The notes: generated from the letters alone by a model not told the origin. A DNA stretch of 64,000 nucleotides from JAAYJM01 sp964499465 (GCA_964499465.1 CAZCLJ010000001.1:8093-72092), one strand, 5' to 3'; positions 52,714 to 60,905 are shown, counted from the stretch's first letter. Program-made: numbers and translations.

Positions 52714-52840
52714 AAGGAGAGTAGGACTTGAACCTACAACACAAAGTTCCCACGAAGTACCTGCAACATCACACCTTTTGGGTTAAAAATTTATTACAGT
52801 ATTTTCAAACTTTTGCTCTAACCATTTGAGCTATCTCCTT
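52714..52840 (-). tRNA. tRNA-Phe(GAA)-like gene with 54-nt anticodon-loop insertion / Y RNA candidate
   Basis: On the minus strand the 127 bases form a full cloverleaf: acceptor AAGGAGA/TCTCCTT (7 bp), U8, D-arm GCTC/GAGC with loop AAATGGTTA (GG present), anticodon stem AAAGT/ACTTT, loop TTGAAAA with anticodon GAA and U33, 5-base variable loop, T-arm GTAGG TTCAAGT CCTAC. No CCA is encoded. A 54-base insertion (52748-52801) separates the loop from its 3' stem strand; without it the RNA would be a standard 73-mer. Because an A flanks both sides, the break can also be placed at 37/38. It may be a tRNA with a mini-intron, or a Y RNA mimicking tRNA for the adjacent Ro60. Confidence 0.7.
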
Positions 52841-52843
52841 ATG

Positions 52844-52940
52844 AAAAACAGGTAAAATTTGATAAAGAAATTTAAAGACAGATATTAAATCTGCATTTAT
52901 CTATTTAGAGTAGAAGTAACTTTATCATCACCCTGTTTTT
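52844..52940 (-). ncRNA. Structured leader RNA candidate 5' of tRNA-like element
   Basis: On the minus strand, arms AAAAACAGG/CCTGTTTTT (9 bp) and, inside them, GATAAAG/CTTTATC (7 bp) form a long interrupted stem, capped by further pairing including CAGAT/ATCTG. The 3' arm ends three bases before the tRNA-like acceptor. It could be the second domain of one RNA (tRNA-like head plus Ro60-binding stem) or a processing signal. It is seen only as base complementarity. Confidence 0.5.
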
Positions 52941-52969
52941 ATTTTAAAGAACTTTAACCTTTTACAATG

Positions 52970-52977
52970 CAAATATA
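52970..52977 (-). promoter_or_regulatory. Promoter-like -7 box for tRNA-like RNA/Ro60
   Basis: TATATTTG on the minus strand fits the Bacteroidota -7 consensus. The context TTTTTTTGTTATATTTGCATTGT parallels the box before TerS. Transcription from here would start near 52962 and include the stem-loop, the tRNA-like element and Ro60. Confidence 0.5.
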
Positions 52978-53026
52978 ACAAAAAAATAAACACTTTTAAT
53001 AAAAATTATTAAAATTTTTTTAATTT

Positions 53027-53518
53027 TTACAACTTTTTTCGTAAACGTTTGACTTTCTTGTTGTTAATTTGTGTTGAAACATTTCTGTCCATTCTTACTT
53101 GTGCAATATCTCTTGGTATCTTTGGGCCTGCAAAATAATTTAACCCTAATAATCTTACAAGATTTTCAAGTGCATCTTTTCTTTGTATGACTGCCTTCAT
53201 TGCATTTTTAGCAAGGTTCCATTCAAAAACAGCATCAATGTACTTTTTATTAGCATCCTTAAAATTGGCATGATTAATTACTGCATTTGTAACAACAGGT
53301 TCAGTTATTTTTACATCTTTCAAATCAAAGTTTTCTGGGTTTACCCTTATATCTCTATCAAGTTTTGCTTTTACAAGATCAAGGTTCTCTTTTGCTAAAT
53401 CCTTTAACCTTTCAGTTTCAGATTCATTTCTTGCATATTTCATTACAAGACTTGGTTGTTCGAGCCACTCTACATCGAGAGATGATTCATCGATTTGCAT
53501 ATCCCTTTCGTAATTCAT
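53027..53518 (-). CDS. Conserved phage coiled-coil protein, UvsY-like candidate
   Basis: A 163-residue helical protein: DVEWLEQPSLVMKYARNESE, then DLVKAKLDRDIRVNPENFDL, and a C-terminal ENLVRLLGLNYFAGPKIPRD. This design is widespread among phages next to RecA, SSB and polymerase genes, and some relatives are annotated as recombination mediators. The tail is basic. It closes the replication operon segment before the RNA locus. Confidence 0.62.
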   Translation of the reverse strand: MNYERDMQIDESSLDVEWLEQPSLVMKYARNESETERLKDLAKENLDLVKAKLDRDIRVNPENFDLKDVKITEPVVTNAVINHANFKDANKKYIDAVFEWNLAKNAMKAVIQRKDALENLVRLLGLNYFAGPKIPRDIAQVRMDRNVSTQINNKKVKRLRKKL

Positions 53519-53520
53519 AG

Positions 53521-53784
53521 TTAATTTGTTTTACTTTTCTTTTTTAAAATTCTTGCTTTTTTATTTATAAATTGGGACAGTTCAGTCTCCATTTCAATAA
53601 GTAAGTCTATTGGATTTTCTCCTATTTGAATTGTTCTGTTAAAACCAGCCTCAATTTTATAGCTTTCATAATTTCCCAAATTGATATTTCTGGATATTGT
53701 TATCCATGCTTTATCGTCATTTGTGGAAATAACATCTTGTACATTTCCTTTTCTTGTTCTTTTTGTAGTTACTTGTAAATCCAT
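53521..53784 (-). CDS. Hypothetical protein, 87 aa
   Basis: ATG 53784 gives MDLQVTTKRTRKGNVQDVIS and an 87-residue protein with NINLGNYESYKIEAGFNRTI, a pattern I associate with small phage proteins of unknown role. The start lies 11 bases after the clamp-loader stop; an in-frame ATG at 53823 would overlap that gene. C-terminus is Lys-rich. Confidence 0.6.
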   Translation of the reverse strand: MDLQVTTKRTRKGNVQDVISTNDDKAWITISRNINLGNYESYKIEAGFNRTIQIGENPIDLLIEMETELSQFINKKARILKKKSKTN

Positions 53785-53795
53785 TATTTTAGTGT

Positions 53796-54710
53796 TTATT
53801 CGTAATTCAAAACTCTTTGACACGCTAAAACAATTCCTGGAAATCCAATATTATAAGTAGGTTCTTCAAAACATTCAAGAATTGTAAAAGCCCTTTCATC
53901 ATTTTTATTCAATAGAACACTTGTAGCATATCCAAGTACAATTCTTCTAATATTTTCAGGGTCGTTTCCTTTTAGTCCTTTAAGTATAGCTGAAATTTCT
54001 TTCCAGCCCTTTTTAGCCATTAACGCCCTGCAAAGGGTTATAACGTCTGACTTTTCCTCGGCAACCTTTAAAGCGGCTTTTTCACGCCTTTTTTCGGGGG
54101 TTTTTAAAACCTGATCAAGAATAGTTAAAGCATTTCTCGGATGACCTTCACTACTTTCTACAATTATATCGATTATTTTACTATCAATATTTATACCTTC
54201 TTTTTCAGAAACTTCTGTTAAAAGTTCTGCCATTGTTCTATTCGAAAGTACACTTGTTTGAAATTGTGAACATCTGCCTTTTATAGTTGGGAGCAGACTT
54301 TGAGGATCAGTTGTACATAAAATAAAATACACGTTTTTAGGTGTGTCCTCAAGTATCTTTAAAAAAGCATTTTGAGCATCCCCTGTCATTTTATGTACTT
54401 CATCAATTATATACACTCTTTTACCTCCACCTAACGGAGTATATTGTGCATTTTTACGTATATCCCTTATTGTATCAATACCTCTAAATTGTGCTGTATC
54501 AATTTCAATAATATTGTTTTCGGTACACCCTAATTCGTAAGCTATGATTCTTGATAAAGTTGTTTTACCTGTTCCGGTTTCTCCAAAAAATAAAAAGGAA
54601 TGTGGCATTGTTTCGACATCTTTAAGCATTGTTTTTAAAGTTGAAACAATACCTTGATTTCCTTTTATATCTTCAAATGTTTTTGGCCTGTATTTTTGGT
54701 ATAAGCCCAT
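53796..54710 (-). CDS. dnaX: DNA polymerase clamp loader ATPase (DnaX/RFC-like)
   Basis: A 304-residue AAA+ clamp loader subunit beginning MGLYQKYRPKTFEDIKGNQG, as in DnaX and RFC. Walker A GETGTGKT is at 43-50, Walker B VYIIDEVH at about 99-106, sensor 1 ILCTTDPQ, and the clamp-loader SRC box appears as GRCSQFQ. It would load the sliding clamp encoded at 58234-59265. No separate delta subunit is recognised. Confidence 0.88.
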   Translation of the reverse strand: MGLYQKYRPKTFEDIKGNQGIVSTLKTMLKDVETMPHSFLFFGETGTGKTTLSRIIAYELGCTENNIIEIDTAQFRGIDTIRDIRKNAQYTPLGGGKRVYIIDEVHKMTGDAQNAFLKILEDTPKNVYFILCTTDPQSLLPTIKGRCSQFQTSVLSNRTMAELLTEVSEKEGINIDSKIIDIIVESSEGHPRNALTILDQVLKTPEKRREKAALKVAEEKSDVITLCRALMAKKGWKEISAILKGLKGNDPENIRRIVLGYATSVLLNKNDERAFTILECFEEPTYNIGFPGIVLACQRVLNYE

Positions 54711-54713
54711 AAA

Positions 54714-55091
54714 TTACCCCCTTTCACTTAAATTTATTTCTTTAATTAGGAGTGACATTATTTCATTGTGTTTCTCTATTTGTTGTAACCTTAAACCCCA
54801 GTAAACATGAAGAAACAATAAGCATTCTTTCAAAGAGTTTGAATTTTCTACTATTATCCCATAGGATTCTGTGTGAGAGTTGGCTTTTTTTGTTTCTTGT
54901 AATACATACTTGACTTTTTCTTCATGCTTGGATGACTCCCCTAAACCAAGGCACTCAACAACATCCTCACTGTGAAATAATTTTACGGTTTCAATTAAAT
55001 CAGCACTAATTAATTTCCATGCTGCTTCTAATTTTGCTTTTTTCATTTCTTCCGTAGTCATTTCTACTTCTTCCATAACTTTCTTTTCCAT
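54714..55091 (-). CDS. Hypothetical protein, 125 aa
   Basis: A helical, acidic protein (MTTEEMKKAKLEAAWKLISA; SLKECLLFLHVYWGLRLQQI). It directly precedes the clamp loader with a 3-base spacer, so it might be a small clamp-loader partner; there is no sequence proof. ATG 55064 (MEEVEM region) is an alternative start. Confidence 0.58.
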   Translation of the reverse strand: MEKKVMEEVEMTTEEMKKAKLEAAWKLISADLIETVKLFHSEDVVECLGLGESSKHEEKVKYVLQETKKANSHTESYGIIVENSNSLKECLLFLHVYWGLRLQQIEKHNEIMSLLIKEINLSERG

Positions 55092-55141
55092 GTTTTTAAA
55101 TTTTTATTAAACGTTTATATGATAAATATTTATTTTTCATT

Positions 55142-55357
55142 TTAATTAAAAAATCCTTTATTTTTAACTCCACTTTTCTTCCGTGTAAATTTTGGTTTTT
55201 TAATATTTGTTTCCAACCCAGATGAATGTTTTTCTACAATTTTAATAAGTGTTTCAACTTCAAATAAAGCAATACTTTGATTTTCTCCTTTATAAAAATT
55301 TTCAATATATTGCTTTCTTGCATATAAACTATCGAGTAATCTTTTCTTTAATGTCAT
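55142..55357 (-). CDS. Hypothetical protein, 71 aa
   Basis: A 71-residue protein with a helical first part (LLDSLYARKQYIENFYKGEN) and a basic tail (KKPKFTRKKSGVKNKGFFN). It lies between polymerase and the clamp-loader cluster with AT-rich spacers of about 50 bases. No family recognised. Confidence 0.55.
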   Translation of the reverse strand: MTLKKRLLDSLYARKQYIENFYKGENQSIALFEVETLIKIVEKHSSGLETNIKKPKFTRKKSGVKNKGFFN

Positions 55358-55404
55358 GCTTTATTCTTTTAAAAAGTGTATGATAATGATTTTTTTTCTA
55401 TAAT

Positions 55405-56799
55405 TCAAAATTTATCAATATCAAAAGTTTCTTTTTCAGCCCAACTTCCATCAACAGGGCATAATTCGGCCCCTATTTCTAATGGAACGATAATCCAAGG
55501 CCAATGTTGTCTCACATCATTACACATAATACAACGCATGATTTTAATAACTCTGTCAAGTTCTTTTGGGTTTACATCAAATACAATAGCATCGTGAATT
55601 TGCCCTACAATCACCGTATCCATTTTTTCACGTTTCAATGCTTTGGAACCTTCAATTAGACTCCATAATAAACAGTGAAAAGCTGCCGATTGAACAGGGT
55701 AATTAATAACATCATTCCGTTTCATTACTCCTTGAAACGTAAACCCTGTCTTACTTTCTACCCAACCAAAATCCTGATACTCATTCCATATTTTTTGTTT
55801 CCATCTCGTATGGTCTTTATACCGATAAAACCAAAAACTATCCTCAACTTTCTTTACTTGTTCTACAAAAGTTTTATAGCTTTTAATTCCATTAGCAATT
55901 AAATGATCTGCTATTGTAAGTCCTTTTTCAATCTCAATCCCTTGCCCATTTTTAAAACGCCCTTTTGGAAGTTTACACCAGTTCTGAGCAAGGTTTTCAG
56001 CACAACTTTCATAATAATCCCCATAAAATTGTGGAAACACAAATCCATTCTTAGCTGCTTGTCTTAGGGTTGTATGCCCAACAATTGTTTTATCATAATT
56101 TTTTAAATGAAATAGTTCCATAGCAACGTCTCTGTGCATATCACCATGAATAATATCTTCTATTAATTTTTGATCCTTACTGTAACAAGCTCCTATTCTT
56201 ACTTCAAGCTGACTATAATCCAATTCTAAAAATTGGTGTCCCGGACGTGGTTTGATAGCCATTCTTGTCATTTTCATTGCTTCTTTGTCCCTTTTATGAA
56301 CATTTTGAAAATTTGGATTTGAAGATGAACTCCTATAAGTTATCACATTATGAAGATTATAAAAAGGATGTACTATTCCATCTACTTGTTCTTTTTCATA
56401 TTGTCCGAAGTATGTTTTATTGATTTTTTTCAACTTCTTTATTTCAAGCAATGTTTCTAATTCTGGAATGTTCAGAAGTCTCAGGGTTTCTTTATCAGTA
56501 CTCCCCTCACCGTTTAAGGTTTCTTTTTTTATCTTTACCTTTTTTATTTTGTATAGATAGTTTCCTAATTGCTGAGGGCTATAAATATTGGGTTCTTTAC
56601 CAGTCTTATCTTTCCAATCTTTATAAAATGCACTGTTATAAATTTTCTTTTCTAACTTAATGATTTTATTAGCAATTTCTTTTTTTTCTTTCTTGATGTA
56701 GTTCATATCAATTCTTAATCCATGATATTCAGCTTCATATAAAGCTAAAATACCATCATGGAGCAATCGATATGCATCTCTTGTGTTGACACTTAACAT
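55405..56799 (-). CDS. polA: Family A DNA polymerase, polymerase domain only
   Basis: A 464-residue polymerase lacking an exonuclease domain. Motif A LELDYSQLEVRIGA (about 191-204), motif B RQAAKNGFVFPQFYG (246-260, with one residue more than the bacterial RxxxKxxxFxxxYG spacing), and motif C GQIHDAIVFDV near 405-415 are intact. The thumb region includes TYRSSSSNPNFQNVHKR. The 3'-5' exonuclease is encoded separately as part of the uracil-DNA-glycosylase fusion at 57008-58231. This is the replicative polymerase. Confidence 0.92.
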   Translation of the reverse strand: MLSVNTRDAYRLLHDGILALYEAEYHGLRIDMNYIKKEKKEIANKIIKLEKKIYNSAFYKDWKDKTGKEPNIYSPQQLGNYLYKIKKVKIKKETLNGEGSTDKETLRLLNIPELETLLEIKKLKKINKTYFGQYEKEQVDGIVHPFYNLHNVITYRSSSSNPNFQNVHKRDKEAMKMTRMAIKPRPGHQFLELDYSQLEVRIGACYSKDQKLIEDIIHGDMHRDVAMELFHLKNYDKTIVGHTTLRQAAKNGFVFPQFYGDYYESCAENLAQNWCKLPKGRFKNGQGIEIEKGLTIADHLIANGIKSYKTFVEQVKKVEDSFWFYRYKDHTRWKQKIWNEYQDFGWVESKTGFTFQGVMKRNDVINYPVQSAAFHCLLWSLIEGSKALKREKMDTVIVGQIHDAIVFDVNPKELDRVIKIMRCIMCNDVRQHWPWIIVPLEIGAELCPVDGSWAEKETFDIDKF

Positions 56800-56801
56800 A
56801 T

Positions 56802-56996
56802 CTACAATAATATATTATCAAGTTTTTCAACAATTGAATCTAACTCGTCCGGATCACCAAATTTAAAACTTTCGAATGTTGGATTTTTTGATGAAAGACT
56901 ATAATAAATAATCAGTGTATCATCCATAATTATTTTGTATCTTTTAATAGATGATAAACGTATTCTCGAATTCAATATTTGAATAAATGTTGTCAT
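56802..56996 (-). CDS. Small conserved phage-type protein, 64 aa
   Basis: A 64-residue protein: SRIRLSSIKRYKIIMDDTLI then IYYSLSSKNPTFESFKFG and a helical end. The motif IRLSSIKRY followed by a short beta strand is common in small Bacteroidota-phage proteins near polymerase genes. It sits between the exonuclease fusion and the polymerase. Function unknown. Confidence 0.6.
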   Translation of the reverse strand: MTTFIQILNSRIRLSSIKRYKIIMDDTLIIYYSLSSKNPTFESFKFGDPDELDSIVEKLDNILL

Positions 56997-57007
56997 AATA
57001 GTAAAGT

Positions 57008-58231
57008 TTAAAATGGTAAAGTTGAATTAATAAGTAACTTTTCCTGTAAAATAGCTAACCTATACGTAAGGACACCATCCCAACCGTCATATTTAAGCAA
57101 TGCTTCCCTGTTTTTAGGTTTACTAATAAATTGGGGCAGTGTATTTAGATCGTTGCTTTCAGGTGCTTTTAAAGCCTTTTCAACGGCACTGTTATAATCG
57201 ATAACTCCAAATTGTACATATACTTGAAATTTCAATCCAGTTATTCCGGGTCTATTATCAAGAATATGAGTCATCAACATTGTATCCCACCACCAGTTTT
57301 TAACAGTTGTGTTTAAAATTTCTTTGCTCCAAGTATGTTCATATTTCATATTTTGAGCAATTTTTTTAATGTATTTGTTTTTTAACAGATTAACAAAAGG
57401 GGCCCTATCCTTAGCCTTTTTTGGCATTTCAAATACGTATGCTTTATCTTCATTTATAGCAATAGAAACAGAAACTATTCTATGCCCTTTTGCATGAGGT
57501 TTTAAACCAGTAGTTTCATAGTCAATTGCAACAGTACTATAATTTGGAATTTCACTAAGTATGTTTAAATCAGTGATTTCAACTACTTCAGGTTCTTTAA
57601 AAACAGGGAGAGGTTCATTCACTTTTGAAAAAGCTCTTTTTAAATCTTGCTCCCATACGACTTCTATACCATGATTGTTGTCCATTCTCATAACGTATGA
57701 TGGATGTAATGTTGGACAAATCCACGCCTTGAAATCTTGATCAGGAATAGTCCAACCTCTCCATTTAATAATTCCCTCAATCGATTCTTTCCAACGATAC
57801 CCTATGATACTTTTTAATGGTGAATTTCCAAGTAAAATTATTACTTTTGGTTTGTACTGCTTTATTGCATCTAATACAATTTTTCTACAACAATCGATCT
57901 CGAAATTTGATGGGGTTCTATTTCCATTTGAATCAGTTGGACTACAATTTATTGCATTAATGTTGATACAATCTTCAAATAAATCAATACCTAATTTTGC
58001 ATAAGTACTTTTCAACAAACTACCAGCTTTACCCTGCCAATGTTTACCTTTTAAATCTTCTGTTTCACCGGGGGCTTCCCCTATATTCATAATACCTTTC
58101 TTAAATTTCCCATAAGGTTTCATTTTTGGTGATAATACATTTTTATAAAGTCCACAAGCATTACACGATAAAGTCCTACCGTCCGGTTTACTTAGTAATT
58201 TCATATCGTTTGTTGAAAAAAATCCAGCCAT
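57008..58231 (-). CDS. Uracil-DNA glycosylase - 3'-5' exonuclease fusion
   Basis: The 407-residue protein joins two repair activities. Residues 1-200 match family 4/5 uracil-DNA glycosylases: iron-sulfur Cys23, Cys26, Cys96 and Cys114/115, the active-site motif NIGEAPGETEDLKGKHWQGK, and TLHPSYVMR. Residues 230-400 are a PolA-type DnaQ exonuclease: ExoI AIDYETTGL (Asp237, Glu239), ExoII NMKYEHTW with WWWDTMLMTHILD, ExoIII YDGWDGVLTYRLA. It supplies proofreading to the exonuclease-less polymerase two genes on. Confidence 0.88.
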   Translation of the reverse strand: MAGFFSTNDMKLLSKPDGRTLSCNACGLYKNVLSPKMKPYGKFKKGIMNIGEAPGETEDLKGKHWQGKAGSLLKSTYAKLGIDLFEDCININAINCSPTDSNGNRTPSNFEIDCCRKIVLDAIKQYKPKVIILLGNSPLKSIIGYRWKESIEGIIKWRGWTIPDQDFKAWICPTLHPSYVMRMDNNHGIEVVWEQDLKRAFSKVNEPLPVFKEPEVVEITDLNILSEIPNYSTVAIDYETTGLKPHAKGHRIVSVSIAINEDKAYVFEMPKKAKDRAPFVNLLKNKYIKKIAQNMKYEHTWSKEILNTTVKNWWWDTMLMTHILDNRPGITGLKFQVYVQFGVIDYNSAVEKALKAPESNDLNTLPQFISKPKNREALLKYDGWDGVLTYRLAILQEKLLINSTLPF

Positions 58232-58233
58232 AA

Positions 58234-59265
58234 TTATTCAGCTAAAGTTGAAATATATATCCAGTTTTCACCTTCAAAACGTAAACTATGTTCTGTTATT
58301 AGACAAACATTCGTTTGTTCCATTATAAATTTTAGCAAATATGGGGTGATTGCAAATGAAAAGTTCCCACCTGAATAGTCAGGTATTTTGATACTTTCTT
58401 CAAACCATGCTGTATCAGACTCACAACGTATGGTAAGCAATTTGTTATTTATTATTACATCCACAGTAGCATCGTCTGAAAGTTTTGATTGTGATTTTGT
58501 AAAAATTTCTGCTTTTGTTAAAACTTCTGTCAGATTAGTTGGAAATGTAAATAAGAATCCATCATCTTTAATATCAATGATAGATTGCACATCTACAAAT
58601 TCTTCTTCAAATGTCCTGCATGAAATAATTGTACCATTTTCATTTTTGAAATGTATCCAACCATTCCCATAAGATGCAAATTTTGGGTTTAATTTTACAA
58701 CTTCCCTTAATGAACTTGCTGGTATGATGTTATCATCTAATGGCATTTTTCTTTGCATGTTAAATCTGACAACCCTAAAATTATCAGTTGCTTCTGCAAA
58801 TCCACTTTTTGTCAAATTTACACACGTTATTTTTGGGTTTGACATATCATTAGATGTACATGGGATTGTAAATTTCAATGCTTGTACAAATCTGTTTGGG
58901 AGTTTTTTCCATTCACTCTTTACAGCAAGTTCTTCGTCAATTGGAAGTACAATCTTTTCAGCAATACTAAACCCTACTTTTGCTCTTCCGGCTTTGAGTA
59001 CTACTTCTTTTTCATTTTCGTTAAAGGAAATAGTAATTTCATCATTTGTAATTTTTTTAAGGAAATCAAATAATTCAGTTGCCTTAATAGCTCCTTCAAA
59101 TCCCAAATCAATAATTGGTGTTGAAATACTTATTTCATCATTGAATGTAATTACCAATTTATCCTTAAAGATAAAACTTGTTGTCTGTTCAATTATTTCT
59201 TTTGAGGACAACCCCGGTTTTACAATATCTAATGCAGATAGTAAATCTTTTTTATTAATTTTCAT
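58234..59265 (-). CDS. dnaN: DNA polymerase sliding clamp (beta subunit-like)
   Basis: A 343-residue protein with the beta-clamp pattern of repeated strand-helix domains: MKINKKDLLSALDIVKPGLS, then FKDKLVITFNDEISISTPII, SGFAEATDNFRVVRF (the T-D-x-x-R signature of clamps) and SFAITPYLLKFIMEQ. It would be loaded by the DnaX-like ATPase. It stops 2 bases before the ATG of the glycosylase-exonuclease gene. Confidence 0.82.
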   Translation of the reverse strand: MKINKKDLLSALDIVKPGLSSKEIIEQTTSFIFKDKLVITFNDEISISTPIIDLGFEGAIKATELFDFLKKITNDEITISFNENEKEVVLKAGRAKVGFSIAEKIVLPIDEELAVKSEWKKLPNRFVQALKFTIPCTSNDMSNPKITCVNLTKSGFAEATDNFRVVRFNMQRKMPLDDNIIPASSLREVVKLNPKFASYGNGWIHFKNENGTIISCRTFEEEFVDVQSIIDIKDDGFLFTFPTNLTEVLTKAEIFTKSQSKLSDDATVDVIINNKLLTIRCESDTAWFEESIKIPDYSGGNFSFAITPYLLKFIMEQTNVCLITEHSLRFEGENWIYISTLAE

Positions 59266-59803
59266 TTTGTAATTTATTTAATTGTTTTTTAAATTCTTCT
59301 TTTTTTACAAAATTAAATCTTCTGTAATTTGGAAAATGAATTCTGTCTTTTGACATTCCCTTTTTCCTATATGTTGTTTTCCAAAAATCCAAAGGTATGT
59401 TTTCATATAAATCCACCCAATATAAACTTTCGGTCTTTTGCATGACAACTAAAAAATATAAATGGTATTTATTGACCAGTGAGATCATGCCATGTATTTT
59501 TTCGTCGTCAGAACTGTTTTTTAACTGTTTTGAAACATTTAAACGAGGATAGTCATTTAATACCCTTGTTTCATTTTTATTTGTGCTAAATGGCCTGATC
59601 CAAGGAACTATCAAAATAACCTTTCCTTTATTGTTTTTTTGTACTTGAAGTAATGGAGTTGTTCCAAATTCTTTGATATAGATGACTGAGCTAATGTAAC
59701 CTAACTCTGAAAGAGTAGGTATTAAAACAGAGTTTATTCTATCCAACAAAATGTTTGAACTGCTTTTTATTTTTGGTGTTTCAAAAATAAATAGGTGTTT
59801 CAT
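59255..59803 (-). CDS. Hypothetical protein, 182 aa
   Basis: A mixed alpha/beta, Lys-rich soluble protein (KVILIVPWIRPFSTNKNETR; YLVVMQ-type hydrophobic strand at KYHLYFLVVMQKTESLYWVD). It overlaps the clamp gene by 11 bases. A nuclease-like fold is possible, but no catalytic set is clear. Function unknown. Confidence 0.58.
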   Translation of the reverse strand: MKHLFIFETPKIKSSSNILLDRINSVLIPTLSELGYISSVIYIKEFGTTPLLQVQKNNKGKVILIVPWIRPFSTNKNETRVLNDYPRLNVSKQLKNSSDDEKIHGMISLVNKYHLYFLVVMQKTESLYWVDLYENIPLDFWKTTYRKKGMSKDRIHFPNYRRFNFVKKEEFKKQLNKLQNEN

Positions 59804-59812
59804 TTTAGTAAA

Positions 59813-60085
59813 TTAATAAGTTGTTCCACAATCAAATAAATGAAATACTTGATTTACATTCACTTGGAATGATCCTATATATTTGCCCTTAAAATTATCA
59901 TCTATCTGATGTCCAGTACCAAATAATTTGAGTAATCTTCCTTGAGTAAAATTTGATGTATTTAACTTTACCCAAATGTTTGGAATACCATCTTTTATTT
60001 GAACACACAAAATTTTGGCTTTTTCTGGTAATTCAATTATTTGTTGATGTTCCAATTGCAGCGGAAATTTCCAGATTGTTTTCAT
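59813..60085 (-). CDS. DUF7352-like protein
   Basis: A 90-residue protein: MKTIWKFPLQLEHQQIIELP, then AKILCVQIKDGIPNIWVKLN and RLLKLFGTGHQIDDNFKGKY ending in a FHLFDCG strand. This matches the small beta-rich DUF7352 phage family. Its role is unknown. Confidence 0.75.
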   Translation of the reverse strand: MKTIWKFPLQLEHQQIIELPEKAKILCVQIKDGIPNIWVKLNTSNFTQGRLLKLFGTGHQIDDNFKGKYIGSFQVNVNQVFHLFDCGTTY

Positions 60086-60120
60086 TTTTTTCTTTATCTG
60101 TTAAATTTAGTTTCATTTCT

Positions 60121-60891
60121 TTATTGAATTAAATTAAAGAGAGTTGTATTATTTTTGTAGTTTGTTACCAATATTTCAACCCTTTTATTTTTAATGTTTT
60201 TCCGTTCCCCTATTCTGATAACAGTAAGACCTCTTTTTTTAGCTTGATCTATAATAAATGGGTTGTCAAATTCACTCATGGCCCATTTTATACCACTTCC
60301 TTCAAGTATATTGAATAAATCAAAGGAGTCTTTTTCTGTAAATGCGTTTGAATAATTATCACCTGTGCCTAAATATGGGGGATCAGCATAACAGAAACTT
60401 TTTTGTTTGTTTCCTTTATAATCACATTTATTGAAAAATTTTCTGAAGTCACATTTAAAAAAGTAAGCATCTGATATATAGTCAAATGTAGATTCAATTT
60501 GTTGTATAATAACTCTTTTCGGATTTACTGGCCCTATCCTCAATGTGTCCGGTTTTCCATATAATCCATAATTACTCACTATTAAAAATCTAACAGCATT
60601 CATTAAATTTGTGGTTTCCTTTTTACCTTTTGCCCATTCTTTAAACTGAGTTTCTGTTATGGGTGTCTTTTCTAATAAGGTAAGTAATGATTCTTTATCA
60701 TCGATAATAACTCTGAATAAATTATATACATCATCATCTAAATCATTAAGAAAATTATATTTAGCTTTTGGTTTATTAAAGAACATCCCGCCAGCACCGA
60801 AAAAGGGTTCCATATAAATATCATGTTTAGGAAAATACCTAATGATTTTATAAGCAATGTTTTCTTTATTTCCAAGTCTGTTTAGAATCAT
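60121..60891 (-). CDS. dam: DNA adenine methyltransferase (Dam/D12 class)
   Basis: ATG 60891 gives MILNRLGNKENIAYKIIRYF and 256 residues, the normal D12-class start; an upstream in-frame ATG at 60978 runs through a terminator hairpin and is rejected. Motif I is EPFFGAGGMFFNKP and motif IV is CYADPPYLGTG (DPPY). These N6-adenine methylases usually modify GATC-like sites; here the target is unknown. It may protect phage DNA from host restriction. Confidence 0.88.
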   Translation of the reverse strand: MILNRLGNKENIAYKIIRYFPKHDIYMEPFFGAGGMFFNKPKAKYNFLNDLDDDVYNLFRVIIDDKESLLTLLEKTPITETQFKEWAKGKKETTNLMNAVRFLIVSNYGLYGKPDTLRIGPVNPKRVIIQQIESTFDYISDAYFFKCDFRKFFNKCDYKGNKQKSFCYADPPYLGTGDNYSNAFTEKDSFDLFNILEGSGIKWAMSEFDNPFIIDQAKKRGLTVIRIGERKNIKNKRVEILVTNYKNNTTLFNLIQ

Positions 60892-60905
60892 TTTGGTAAA
60901 GATTA

